From NCBI GenBank assembly GCA_958295665.1, contig OY282558.1, forward strand, positions 51,618,889-51,682,888: DNA of 64,000 nt. Reading direction: 5' to 3'. Origin of the DNA: Tipula vernalis (lineage: Eukaryota; Arthropoda; Insecta; Diptera; Tipulidae). How positions within the stretch are numbered: the first letter of the stretch is position 1; the number at the start of each line of letters is the position of its first letter. Shown one piece after another: positions 12,916 through 25,138 of the stretch. The notes beneath the pieces were generated by a model. That model made no database searches, had not been told where the DNA came from, and saw only the letters and a list, made by a program, of their open reading frames with translations. Position numbers and translations under genes: made by a program.

Positions 12916-13804
12916 CGTAAATAGCGTTCGATGTTAAAAAGGCCGAATGTCGGAAGGCCGAATGTCGAAAGGCCGAATGTCGAAAGGCCGAATGTCGAAA
13001 GACCGAATGTGTCGAAAGGCCGAATTTCCAATGGCCAATTGGGTCGAAAGGCCGAATGGGTCAAAAGGCCGAATGGGTCAAAAGGCCGAATGGGTCGAAA
13101 GGCCTAATGGGTTGAATGGCAGAACGTGTTGAAAGGCCGATTGGGTTGAAATGCCAAGTTTTTAATAAATTTTCCTTTACTTAATTGATTGAAATCAATA
13201 TCTAAAATCATTGATTTTATTTGTTAATGTAAAATGATTCAAATAAATTAAAAATACGTGATTATAAATGATTTTGTTCATACATTTTTTTTTTATTTTC
13301 CTTGTTTTGTTATAATTAATTAGTTCGTAGCTATATGACATTTTTGTCAAGAAAACGTATGAAGATTTTAATATTTAAGGCGATTTACTATTAAACATTT
13401 GTATGCAAAAATTTTGATAAAAATATAAATTTTGGTTTTCATATAAATATAAATTTTGAAAATTTTCATTCATTAAAAGATGAAAAATTAAAATCAATTT
13501 CGACAGAAACGGCATTTCGACATTAGGCCTTTCGACAATCGGCCTGTCCACATTCGTCCTTTCCACATTCGCCATTTCGGCCTATCCGGCCTTTCGACAC
13601 ATTCGCCTTTCGATTCGAAATGTGGCTTTTCGATATTCGGCCTTTCGACCCTTTCGGCCTTTCGACACATTCGGACTTTCAATATTCAAAGACAAATTCG
13701 GCCGTTCGACATTCGGCCTTTTGACACATTCGGCCTTTCGGCGTTCGGCCTTTTGATATTCGGCCTTCCGACATTCGGCCTTTCGGCCCTATTCCGTAAA
13801 TAGC
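12916..13804. mobile_element. Foldback-like element with arms of a 15-bp tandem repeat
   Basis: Left arm (about 12940-13155) is a tandem array of ggccgaatgtcgaaa-type units, 15-17 bases each. Right arm (about 13495-13790) is the same unit in inverted orientation (tttcgacattcggcc). A loop of about 340 bp of unrelated AT-rich DNA lies between them. The element is bounded by an exact 10-base direct repeat, cgtaaatagc, at 12916-12925 and 13795-13804. Long inverted repeats made of short tandem units, plus a target duplication of about 9 bp, are hallmarks of Drosophila FB (Foldback) elements. No transposase frame is present, and the short frames in the arms are repeat translations. Naming it FB-like is by structure, not by sequence match. 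Confidence 0.75.
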
Positions 13805-14439
13805 ATAAACATTGATTATTTAGATACTGCAAGAGGTTGAGGCCTTTAAATTGATCAGACTTTCCAACTTTGTGGGAAATTTATTATGTATTTCATGTTG
13901 CGTATAAAAGTATTTAACATTTTACGTTTATTGTGGTTGATTACTAAATTTGGTAACTAAGACTCTGGAACTAAAACGACCACGATTTCTTATATTTTAC
14001 CTAATATTATTTATTGTGGTATCGCGTTATTTGGAATTTAAAAGAAGCAACTTCGTAAAGATGAGCTACTATTTAATGCTTGTGTAAGATACGAATGCGG
14101 ATTACGAAAACATGTCCTTATCTCACCGTTTGTTATATCAATGTTAAATTCTAGAGAACGAATTTATTTATGTGGGAAAATGATACACTTTCGATCCTGA
14201 CCTATTTATTCATTTTTAGTTTTTTTAGTTCAATTTATATGCATAATTTTGTATTTCTGTTTAAAAATAGTAGAGGGAAGAGGTAGTGTAGATGGTAATC
14301 TTGATTTTTTTGGCATTTTTCGTATTTATAGCCTAAAATTTTTATCAAGTAGGTACTAATAACATACAACAATTGTAAAAGTTATAATTAACTTAAACAT
14401 GTTATATTTTATTAAATAAATATTGTAAATAAATTTAGG
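13805..14439. other. AT-rich non-coding stretch, nothing recognised
   Basis: About 630 bases of unique-looking AT-rich DNA between the Foldback-like element and the duplicated repeat family. No frame, splice signal or repeat is convincing. Confidence 0.4.
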
Positions 14440-16080
14440 ACACATTCGTTTTGAAATATAAAATTGAAATTCTCTTCGGAAGTTTCATTTTTTTAAAAAA
14501 ATTTGTTGTTTGAAACGGCCGAAATGTCTAACATTTTAATTATAAATAAAAAACATAGGATTTACGCTTAATTTAAAACTTTGAATTCCTTTTATTTTTA
14601 AATAAGTAGTTTATCGAATTTTAATCCATCCAAACCTAATTTAACCTTTCTAAATTAAAAAGTTTAACTTGTTTAAAGTTTTAGGTCGAATCAAAACACA
14701 AAAAATTTAAAATATTTGTATACTCGTTTGAGCATTTGAATATTTTTGTTTTCTTTATTAAAAAATGTCAATTTGGTTAAATTTTCTCATTCTGGAAGAT
14801 GACTTAAATTTTTTAAGATTTTATAAATTCAATGTAAATTTTGGGTACTTTCGATGTACTTTTTGACACAACAAATCTCGGTCTTTACGTTTAACAACGA
14901 AACGAATTGAGCGCTCTAATCCGTAAAATTTGCATATTTAAGTAATTATTCAGTAAGTATTTCCAATTGTGCGTTCAATTTTATGCAAAAATTCAGAAAT
15001 TTGTTGAAATTTGACTGTTTAAAATGTAAGGAGTACTTTACAAACTTCTTATCATCTAACAGATAACTGACTAATTAATATCTATTCAGGCAGTTACGCA
15101 GCATTGAAACAAAAAAAAAACTTTTTTGTCTCCAAAACTCAATTCGCAACAGAAAAATTCAAAATGACCGCCATACGTTCGCTGTATTTGCTGTTGGTGT
15201 TAAACGCGTTTTTCTCAAAATCAGGTTTTTAGACATGGTTGACAGCATAGCACAGACAGTTTTTGTCCGATCGACCTAATTTAAAATGGATTTTGTTCAG
15301 GAAATATGTTGTTATCGCCGCATCGTACAGTTTTTTTATTCAAATTTTGTTAACCGCCTAGTGACCTTTTATCGATGATGAAATCTTCCGGCCGCTATAG
15401 TGTCCATGAAAGGCCGTAAAAAAAAAAAAATCTGTACTCTTTAAATTGTCTTTAATTAAAATGTGAAATTTCAAATAAAATCATCCAATCCATTTTCTTG
15501 TTAAACATTCTCAAAAAAATACATTCATCTTCGTTACTCAACACTGTGTAACTGCCTTAAATTGAAATCTGGCTAGTTTCTTATAAGGTGGGAAAATGTG
15601 TTTCAAATTTTGAAATTTTTAAAATTTTCTATAATCGAAATTCTAAATTTTCAATATGAAATTCTTCAAATAAAACCGGATGATTCGATAATTAGTTTAC
15701 GAAAATTTCGTAACTTTTGAAATTTATTTTACCGAATTTTTTTTAAATTTTTAGTTTTTACACGTTTTATCAAAATTAAAATGAACGATGAAAATACGCC
15801 TGATAATGTTAAAATTGGAAATTGTGGCTAAAGAATTTTATATTAAATGGTTAAATTAAGATTTTATACTTTAATTAAATTAAAATTTACTTTTCTCAAC
15901 TAAACATTTCAAAATGTATTGAAATGTTGTCAATTTGAATTTCACTAGAGTTCTACAATCCACCCCATGAAATTTCAGCACTTCATACTTTAAAATTCCA
16001 ATCTGAGATTAAACTTTAAATTTCAAAATTTAAACGTTAATTTTTATTGAAGTTTGACGTAATTTATTTATGGTAAGCAC
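14440..16080. repeat. duplicated repeat family, copy 1 (interrupted)
   Basis: Matches 19080-20330 in order and orientation. Shared landmarks are ttgaaattctnttcngaagttt near 14465 and 19107, cttgtttaaagtttt with tcgattcaaaacac near 14668 and 19434, taactgactaattaatatct near 15064 and 19789, aaattgaaatctgg near 15560 and 19810, and aatacgcctga near 15793 and 20120. Copy 1 carries an extra 470-bp insertion (15088-15557) that copy 2 lacks. No protein coding is evident in either copy. Confidence 0.7.
15088..15557. mobile_element. non-autonomous DNA transposon candidate, ~470 bp
   Basis: The left end aggcagttacgcagcattga and the inverted right end aggcagttacacagtgttga match at 17 of 20 positions. 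The related copy at 19.8 kb runs from taattaatatct straight into aaattgaaatctgg and has no such segment, so it serves as an empty site. Inside there is no transposase frame. The exact target duplication is unclear because the flanks differ by a few bases between copies. A TA-type or short duplication is possible. The superfamily is not recognised. Confidence 0.65.
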
Positions 16081-16655
16081 TTAGTAGCCGAATTAATTAA
16101 ATAATATGCTAATTTCATGTTCCAGTCGTTTAATAAGTGGAAAATAGCATTATTTAACTAAATTAGGGTTTATTTAACTTAATTAAAATTTCAATTTAAA
16201 TTCCAGAAATTTAGAAAATTACTCAAATTTTTGGCTATATAAATTTCGAAATTTTTGTCAGATTTTTATTTAATTTAAGCAATAATTTTTTGTTTTTTAA
16301 TTACATAATCGTTTAACAGTTAACTATTGAACTGGCCTTGATTTTGAATTTTTTTCAGAAATTGTGTTTTGTCAAATCAAATTTTAATTAGTTATAGTTT
16401 CATAAATGTTAAAAATATCAAATTTGAAGAAAATAAAATTGACAAGGAAGATGCGTGTGTCTTGCTTACACATGAAACCATATTTAAACAAAATTTAGTT
16501 ATTAATGTGTAATTCTAACTATTCGCAATATAAAAAATTCCACCATTCAAACGGCACAAGAAGTTTAGTGAAATAATTGCCTGGCATAAATCTGTTATAA
16601 TAAATAAATCACGATTTTGATATAAATATTCATATTTTCAGCAATCCAAAAAGTG
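16081..16655. other. AT-rich non-coding stretch
   Basis: Continuation of AT-rich DNA after copy 1 of the repeat family. No gene or clear repeat is seen. Confidence 0.4.
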
Positions 16656-17475
16656 TAGGTATCAATCGTAGAGATGGCTTTCGAACTCTGTTTATGCGAT
16701 GGTTAGGGACAAAATTGGGGTGTTAGTTAAAGTCAATATAAATTAACGAGAAATATTCCGTTTATTCTTTTGACAAATCCAATATAATGCCCAACACCTT
16801 GTCGAGTTTGTGCTTAGCGGTTTGTGAAAACATCGACAAATATCAGTTTAACTGACACATAAACCTATTTCATTAATTTTAATATCTTATCTTGAATTTG
16901 GGTTAAATGATTGAACGTCGACTATGGTAAAGCCATTTGAAGCTGTTGCTTATCCAATCCAGTTTTTCAATCTGAGATTTACAATCACTGCAACGAAATG
17001 CGTAGAATTTTGAAGAATTTTTTTAAATTTATAAAGTCACATTTCGGAGTAAAAAAATACTCAATTTATTTGACACATTATCAACACAGCTAAGTTGGAT
17101 GTTGCTGGTCGTATTTGCTACGTTAAAATATTTCAAAATTAAGTCAGATCATTTAAAAACGTTTCTATAAATGTAAAAAAATTGGAATCGTTCTCTTTTA
17201 ATTTGATATTCATTTGTTGATAATCCATAAATACATTACATGTAAAGATGTTTATTTAAACGTTGCTTTCATTTTAGTACGAAAATCCGTTTGATAAAAG
17301 CTATATTCGAGGTACTTCTGCAATGGGCTTGCCATGTTCCGATTTTTTTAATAACTTTTTTTTCGACCTTTGAACTAAGCGTTTCCCGATGTGTTTTGGT
17401 GATTTAAATAATCTAATTTTTTCCCCATAAACAGTGATCCGGAGCCATCTCTTCAATTGACTGCCTTGCCATCAA
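16656..17475. mobile_element. possible inverted-repeat element, ~820 bp
   Basis: A segment around 16658-16706 (tcaatcgtagagatggctttcg, then ctgtttatgcg) has an inverted, roughly 75% matching counterpart at about 17428-17470. The counterpart, read on the minus strand, is tcaattgaagagatggct, then ctgtttatggg. This suggests terminal inverted repeats of an old DNA transposon. No transposase frame remains between them and no target duplication was identified. Confidence 0.4.
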
Positions 17476-18055
17476 CTACACTTTTTTATGAGTAGTGGAA
17501 TTTTATAAAATCGAATCAATATTTCACGAATCACACAAACCTTACGTTTAGCCAAAAAGTCCTCGTCTCCTCAAATAATATGACAAATACGCACTCGAAC
17601 ACACACATATTTTGTCAATTACCAATGTTTTAATTTTCAAACTTTTCAGCATTTTGAAGTGAAAAATAACATTTAGTTAATGAATTTACAATTGTATGCA
17701 TTTTTGAATGTTTTATAATAACTAATAAACGTATAATTGGGGTAATTTCAAAATAACTAAAATTTTCAAAATTAATTAATTTAAAAATCAATTTGACTTA
17801 AGCAATAAAAATTCGAAGGTCAGTAAGAGATTAAGAAATTTACAAATATCATCAATAATCAGTCGCCCTTCTAAGAAATTTTCAATTTTTAAATGAAAAA
17901 TGATTTATAATGGCAGACTATTTTTTGTACTAAATACCATACGTGAAATGGGAGTAATATTTCCCTACATTTTCAAGTCTACCCCAACAAGCAAATTTTA
18001 TTATTTAAAGTCAAAATTTTTAGATTACGAACCATTTTAAAATCTTGAAAGAACC
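17476..18055. other. AT-rich non-coding stretch
   Basis: No gene, repeat or site recognised in this interval. Confidence 0.4.
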
Positions 18056-18222
18056 AAGTCGAACTAAAACCAGTTTAGTAAAATTTAGAACCAATTCAAG
18101 GGCATATTGTAATATTTATTACCAGACATTCAAAAAACATTTAGGACTTTACGTTAAGATTATTAACATAAATTCCTTAATGTTTTTTGAATGCCTGGTA
18201 ATAAATGGCTTTAGTTCGACTT
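18056..18222. mobile_element. MITE family member 1
   Basis: Begins aagtcgaactaaaaccag and ends with the inverted ggctttagttcgactt. Inner inverted segments atttattaccagacattcaaa and its complement (tttgaatgcctggtaataaat) also pair, so most of the 167 bases can fold into a hairpin. A related copy is at 22161-22346. The 67-codon frame running through it is a by-product of the hairpin. Confidence 0.7.
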
Positions 18223-19079
18223 TAGTAAATACTTCACGGTGTTGTTAAAGGAAAATGCCAATTTTGTTTTTTAACTGTATAAATGGAAACATTTACTTAG
18301 TAGTAAATCAAAAGAGAATAGTACTCAAGAATAATTTGTAAAATATATTTTGCCAGTTAAAGCAGAAAATTATTTTCTGTTTAGTCCAAAAATTCAACAT
18401 TATATATTAAAATTAAGTTCTCCATTAAATTGATTATAACAGTCAATCCGTAAAATGTACATCTCTGAATTAATGGCGGACATTTATATCTCAAATAATA
18501 TTAGTCCCATGGGCCAACAGAAAATCATAATGAGATTGAACATTACAGTAAAAATTATCTCGAATACTTCTTTATCAAATTAAATGGAACTAGCAATTTT
18601 TATGATTGATATCGCATAACAGTAGCAAAATATAAAATATTTTTCTAAAACAATTCCAATTATTGTTGGACCCTAGGGCTAAAAGAAAATCTTAATTAGG
18701 TTAATGGATATTGGATAGCAAAATGTCTTTAAAAAAAAAAAACATTGGACAACTGAAGTTGGATAACAGGAAAAATTTATTTTAATTTTATTTGACTTCA
18801 TTTGAATGGCCACAACAATTTGCTTGTTTGTAATCGCAAAACAGTAGTTAAGATCAGAAAATCATTATCATTTAAACATATCTTTGCTTTAAATGGATAT
18901 AGCGATTTTCTAAGGTTTCAAAAAAAATCTCAAATAAGTAATTATGAGCGCATCTTCCAAATTTCGTCTTTTCCCAATCGAAACACCGATTACAGTCCTA
19001 ACCGTAGGGCTAGTAAAATCCAGTTATGCTAGCCACATTGCAAAAAACAGACTTGCTATTTAACGAGACATAAAAAAAC
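18223..19079. other. AT-rich non-coding stretch with a short dispersed repeat near its end
   Basis: No gene is seen. The last part (about 18975-19071) contains caccgattacagtcctaaccgtagggctagtaaaatcc and continues to tttaacgagacat. This is a roughly 90-base segment found again at about 22340-22437. Confidence 0.5.
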
Positions 19080-20330
19080 CTTGTTTTGAAATTTAAATAT
19101 TGAAATTCTTCAAGGAAGTTTTATTTTTTTAAACGAAATTTGGTATTCCTGTCTAAAACAAATTTTTAGTGGAGTTAAAATTCAACGTAGTATTTTAAAG
19201 AAATTTTTTCGAATTTTAAATTTCCACATGTTCTAACAAAAATTTTATTAACCAAGTTGACATTTCAATTTTAAAATAGGAAATATTAATCTTCGGAATT
19301 TTTAACGGCTAAAATGTTAATTAAACATTAATTTAAAAATTCAAATTGTTTAAATTATCGAATTTTATATAGTTTACGGAGTTTCAAAATCAATCCAAAC
19401 ATGATTTAACCTCTTAAAATTAAATAGTTCAACTTGTTTAAAGTTTCTATTGTAGATCGATTCAAAACACAGAAAATTTAAAAACTTTCAATACGTAAAA
19501 TTAAGTAGATTTTTTAAATTTTTTAATATTTTGGTTTTCTTAATTAAAAATTTGAATTGGTTTAAAGTTTCTAGTTCCAAAATTTTTGAAGTTTAAATAT
19601 TAATATTGAGTTTGAATTGTTTTAAATTTTTCAAAACAACCCCATTGTGGTCTTTATTAAGTTTAACATCGTTTAATATTCTATATAATTTTTAGGTTTC
19701 AACGGTCAATAGACTGCCTATTTGAATGATGAGAGACGTTCACGATGTACGGTAAAACTTAATAAACTTCACCCCGTCAAATAGATAATTGACTAATTAA
19801 TATCTAATAAATTGAAATCTGGACAGTTCCTTACAAAGAGGGAAAATGTCTTTTTTCTCTGAATTCTGAAATTTTAAGAATTTTCAAATTGAAATTCTTA
19901 AACTATTAGATTAATCGAATATAGGTGTCTACATATTTAAATACAAATACAAAGATTTGATAATTAGTTTACGAGAATTTGATAAGTTTTAATTAAGGTA
20001 AAAGGTTTAAATTATTTCACCGATATTTTTCGAATTTTTAATTTTTACGTGTTTTATCAAAATTAAAACAGAACGAAGTTTGACGCTAAATTTCTTAAAT
20101 TGAATTTTCTAAAATGGAGAATACGCCTGACATTCTTAAAATTATGTTTTCCTAATTTTTTTCAAATTGTGGCCAAAATTTTTTTAATAACGGTTTTATT
20201 TCGAAATTTTAAATTTTTTAGGGTTAAGGATTTAGGATTTTATACTTAATTTAAATTAAACATTCACTTCCGAACTAAACATTTCAAAATGTACTGAAAT
20301 TTTGGTCACCTTTTTGATGTTAACCTTTCG
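19080..20330. repeat. duplicated repeat family, copy 2
   Basis: Same family as 14440-16080, without the 470-bp insertion. Contains the matching landmarks listed for copy 1. The direct-repeat arrangement about 4.6 kb apart could reflect either a segmental duplication or two insertions of an unknown element. Confidence 0.7.
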
Positions 20331-21714
20331 AGGCAAATTTTTGCTTTCTCAATTAAAAATGTCAGTTTGCTTAAAGTTCTTAGACAATTAAAATAAACAA
20401 AATTAATTAAATGTAGGTTAGTCGAAAACGAGATAAATTAAAAATTTTAAAAATATTTAAAATTTCAATTTCAATTTTATTAGGGTTGTACAATTTATTT
20501 TCGTTCGAAAATTAAAATTCTGATATTCTTTCAACAAGATTTTCAATTTTAACTATCAGAGATATGGTTCAATATAAAAATCAAATTTCGGAGAAGGTAT
20601 TATGAAATTTAATGAAACGGATGGTTACCATTCTAAATTCGTAATTACAATTTTAATCAATCTTTAGATGAGATAAAATTATAAAATGAGAAAAATTCAG
20701 AAACAAAATTCAGAAACGTGCTTAAAACACTAACTATTGTTGAAGTTTGAATTAATTCAGAAAAATGAGGTTTAAGTTCTTTTGATAGACAAATAATTAA
20801 TTAATTAATTAAAATTTCAAAATTAAGAATATTTTACAAATTTTTGGTAATAAATATTTGGAAATTATTTTCAGTTTTTTTGTTAAAAAAAACTTTTCAA
20901 CTTACGGAATATGACTGATTTTTTGTAAGGTTGGAATCTTCAAAGTTCTTTAGTTTGTCAACTCCACTTACTAATTCCTAAATTTTTAAACCGAATTTGG
21001 TACATCAAAAATCTCACTGAACATATTTCAATATAAGTAGTCGAAATTTATCAAAACAATTCGAAAAATAAATATTGAGGATTTCAAATTTCGATCCATT
21101 TTAAAGAATTTCCGAATTTTATAACATTTTAAATTTTATTACACCAGTCGAAATTTTAATATTTCAAATGTAATCCTGGTTTTCTCAATTAAAAAATTAA
21201 TTTTATTTTAAATAAATAATTTTTAGAATATTTTGGTGATTTTAGGGTATAACAGGGGTTGAAGTATATAAGTATTAAAGAAGCTTGAAAATTTAATTTT
21301 CGACGAAATTCAGGATTCTCGAATTTTTGGTTGTTTTTAACTAAACTAACTTGTTTTTTTGTCATAAAATTTGTTTTGTTAAACCAAATTTTCATTTAGT
21401 TAAAATTCAAATGCCATCGTATTCCTATTAAAAAAGATTTAATGAATTTTTTGAATTTCGAAATTTCTACATTTCAAAGACAAAAATGTCAGAGTTTTAT
21501 TCAAAATTTTATAGTACATCCAAAATGTCGAAGGAAATGATTCCCTGAAAATGTTAAATTTGAAGAACTGCTCAGAAATAATATTTTGTTAATTGGAAAA
21601 ATCACCACCTTTTCTGGAAATTTTTCAAAATTTTTAAATTTTTAAATTAGAATTAAAGATTTCTAAGGCTTTCTAAGCGACTTTTTTATTCAAAATTAAC
21701 TTCAGACTACAAGA
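20331..21714. other. AT-rich non-coding stretch
   Basis: About 1.4 kb of AT-rich DNA. The 68-codon minus-strand frame at 21189-21395 is lysine-, asparagine- and phenylalanine-rich, as expected of random AT-rich sequence, and is not called as a gene. Confidence 0.4.
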
Positions 21715-22060
21715 CCAAAGTTATTGAAATCCTGCCAAATATGACCAACAGTTATGTTCTCCAAAATCACTTTTTTCGACGTTCTGAAGGTCCCTGTGTC
21801 CGAAAAACGAAAACAAAAAAATGTCGGCCCTTCTGTCTGGATATCTGAACGTATTGTATCTCCAAAACGGCTTGTCCGGTTTGTCAGGGATTTCTATTCG
21901 CTAATCCGTTTCTAGAGGTAAGGCGGATAAGTAAAAAGCTTTTAAAGCTTGTACGTAATGAGGATCGAATACCTGCCATATGAATTGTCGTGGTACTTAT
22001 TACCATGTGGTTTTCGATCGACATTGACCAATTTTTTACGTATGCTGCTCTGAGGATTGA
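21715..22060. repeat. dispersed repeat (tctggatatctgaacg module), copy 1
   Basis: Contains ttgaaatcctgcc, then ctgtctggatatctgaacgtattgtatctccaaaacggcttgtcc and later gacattgaccaa. A similar ordered set (ttgaaatcctgta, gtctggatgtctgtacgcgtgatatctcgagaacggtttgtcc) is at 47105-47310, and an inverted short piece is at 39640-39710. This marks a dispersed transposon-derived family of unknown class. Confidence 0.55.
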
Positions 22061-22160
22061 GTTATTGGCAAGTTGATTAGGGGTTGAGTATATGTTTAAT
22101 TGGGATGGAAGTGATGGTTGAGTTTAGAGTTGGGTTGGGTATTGATTTGGTGATTGACTA
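22060..22160. repeat. degenerate ggttgagttggg repeat
   Basis: Short run of ttgagtt/gggttgagt words. It is the complement-strand version of the aactcaaccc-type repeat seen at 37770-38780, and similar in orientation to 48000-48320 and 50755-50945. Confidence 0.5.
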
Positions 22161-22346
22161 AGTCGAGCTAAAACCAGTTTAATAAAATTTGGAACAAATT
22201 TAAGGGAATATGAATGAATTGTTGATTCGAAATTTCTAATATTTATTACCAGACAATCAAAAAACAAGTAAGAAAATTCGAATAAAAAATGCTTACATAT
22301 CCCCTTGAATTTGTTCTAAATTTTACCAAACTGGTTTTCAATTCGA
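22161..22346. mobile_element. MITE family member 2
   Basis: Left arm agtcgagctaaaaccag, extending to ttggaacaaatttaaggg, pairs with the inverted right arm ccccttgaatttgttctaaat, extending to ctggttttcaattcga. The arms are about 50 bases and match about 85%. The left arm and the inner attaccagacaatcaaaaaac are shared with member 1 at 18056, so both come from one family. A roughly 90-base segment common to both neighbourhoods (22347-22437 and 18975-19071) follows it here. Confidence 0.75.
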
Positions 22347-22437
22347 TACACCGATTATAGTCATAAGCGTAGGGCTAGTAAAATCCAGTTATACTAGGCA
22401 TATCGTAAAAAACTGGTTTGCTATTTAATGAGACATG

Positions 22438-25138
22438 CCCCTTTATATATTTCGGGTTACTAATAATTTTAATTATAATTACATGATCTACCATTTTCTA
22501 CCGTACATACATATATTTGTGAACGCAGACACACACCCAAATTCATTCACAACTTGTGTATCGTAAACTTGAAAATTTATTACCCCAAAAATAAAATAAA
22601 AAATAAAAAAACAAAAACGAAAAAACTTTCCAAATAAAAATTATTACGCACCAAGGTACATTTTTATTTTCCCAAACTACCGTTAAATCAAAAACTTTAC
22701 ATTATTAAAAAAACATCCACCGTGAGCTTTTTAAATAAATATAAAAACAAATACCAGTGGAAAAATATGAAAAATTTCCATACTTGTGCTTATATACATA
22801 TACACCACCAAAAGAATATATAAACGTCTCGCATTGTTCGCCTTCCTACCTTCTTCCTGTTGAATTTTATATGCATAATATGAATAAAATTAAGAAATGT
22901 GCTATTATCTCGCATTTTATACAAACAAAAAAAAATTTCCACCATTTTGGCATAACAGAAGATGGATGGTTTACATCGGCATTTTATTTATAATTAGTAT
23001 TGATTACAATTAATCTAATTTAATTTAAATATCAGCCCCCCTCGTACGTAAATTTTCGTTTAAAATTTTATAAAATTAAAACACTTTACGCGTTTACAGT
23101 GATGTAATGTATGCGCGCACTAAACGAAGTGACAGGAAGAGAAAACATGATGGTTACGAAGTCATTAAAAAATTGTAATTGGTTTTTGTTTTAATTTGGA
23201 TTTTTCGAGTTAATTTAGTGATGGCCGTCCTCCCCACATTCCGTAATAAAGTTATAAATTGTATATAACTAAGTCAACCGAATATCTAATGGAGGTGATT
23301 TCTTGAGGTATTCTGAAGGTTAATGAGGTTGCAACTTTACACTTCATCATCATCATCATTATCATCATATCCTTTTAATACACTTTGTAATTTCCTGAAT
23401 TATATTTCGTGTATAATTTTCACAATCCAAATACTTATACGTGTAGCGAACAAAACGCAAAAAAAAAAAAAAAATCGGAGAACAATAAAAAATTAAATTT
23501 CCATTTCGTCATTAATCAAAAAAGAAATGTTCATTTCGAAATTGGTTAAAAAATTATCTTCATTCGATTTAGTACTTGAAGGAATAATTTTAATTTTCCC
23601 AAAAACGAAAACGTTGGAAAAGTCATGATGGTACTACACAATAGTTTTATATAAAATTTTAATATAATCACGTAGAATCTATTCATCTTCATTAACTGTA
23701 CGTTTTGTTAATTTCGCTGTTTATACAAAAAGATTGTGGGTGGGAGATTTCTTCGTCTTTTCACTTATTTAGCTCTCTAAATAATTTACAGTATGATTTG
23801 TTTATTGTATTTACGTTTTGCAAACTTTCCCAAATAGGAACCTAGCACACACACTCTACTTAAATTTTAAAACGATTATTCTTCATTTCGATTCTTCCAT
23901 GCGCGCACAATAATTAATATCAATCATTTCTTAAAGACAAAAAATTCAACAAGCAACAAGACCAAAGTGTGTAGGTAGGATGTGTGTAGCCAGAGATTAT
24001 TGATTAAATATTGAAAATGTGATGACTTAATTAGAAATCAAAATGATGGTAATTTACCAAACGGTATAGATATTTGTTGTTGTTTTAATTTTCTTTCGAC
24101 TTTGGTATAAGTAGTGGAATTTACATAATTAATTTTTGAGTAAATATCTAATGCAAGATAATTTAAACAAAAAAAAAATCAATCAACTTCATGGTGAGTA
24201 AATGCATATTGATTTGTTGATTGAAAGACATAATATTATCGATGTTATGGTATAATAATGCCATTTGTTGATAAAATACAATTTATTAATTATAGTGATG
24301 GACTTTTTATGGCTAAATAAACGATTCCAAAAAAAAAACGGAGAATTAAACCGATATGGTGCGTAGGCTTCACGGTTGGTTATATAGTTCGATGTGTGGT
24401 TTTTCTAATTTATTCAGCAATGTAGTTTTGATGCAATATGTTGAATTGAATTTGTTATGCGCCCAAACGGTAATAGGAGGTTAGACAACCAATTAAATCA
24501 ATTCTTAATACATTGCTACAATTAAGAAAAAATCTAATGATAGATTCATTCGAGTAAAGAATTAATTTTAGAATTTGTTAATTTAGCGGTAAGAATTTAA
24601 TTAAAACGTGATTTGACTTCGAAAATCTGTCGAATGTAAAGTCCACTACAAAATTTGTACCTGGCTGAAACTTTAATTTCTCCAAAGCTATTTTTGGGTA
24701 AGAATGTTGATTGTATTACAAAGTTATTATAAGAAAAAGGGAGCCAAGAGTGAAAATTTAAATATCTTGACCGCGTGTTTTTTTAATTGAAAACGTCTAA
24801 AAAAATTTCTACTTCGTCAGTTGTGATAGCTGTTATAATGTCATCAACATAACAGAATATTGCAGACCTTAACCATTAAATTCAGTGGTTCTCCAGCCAA
24901 TTGCACCACCCTTATCAAATCGCTAATGTGAGAATTTTCAGGACAATCTTTATATTGAAAATATTAGAATTTGAAGTAACACATTTTGAATCTAGGAATG
25001 ACAAAAATGGAAATTAAACAACACTTACAGTCCATTGATACAAAATTCTATATTGGACAAACCGGCAGAATTTTAGAAATAAGGTGGTAATACCATTTTA
25101 GCGATTTTAATTAATTGGAAATTTTCCTTTTGGGATAA
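22438..25138. other. non-coding DNA with a short CAT microsatellite
   Basis: About 2.7 kb without a recognisable gene. It has A-runs (near 23459-23474) and a short (cat)n run at about 23344-23368. The 78-codon plus-strand frame at 22757-22993 has no recognisable domain and mixed composition. I do not call it a gene. Confidence 0.45.

Noticed and set aside
12947..13682. Frames of about 62-66 codons in the Foldback-like arms
   Set aside because: They are translations of the 15-bp repeat and appear on both strands.
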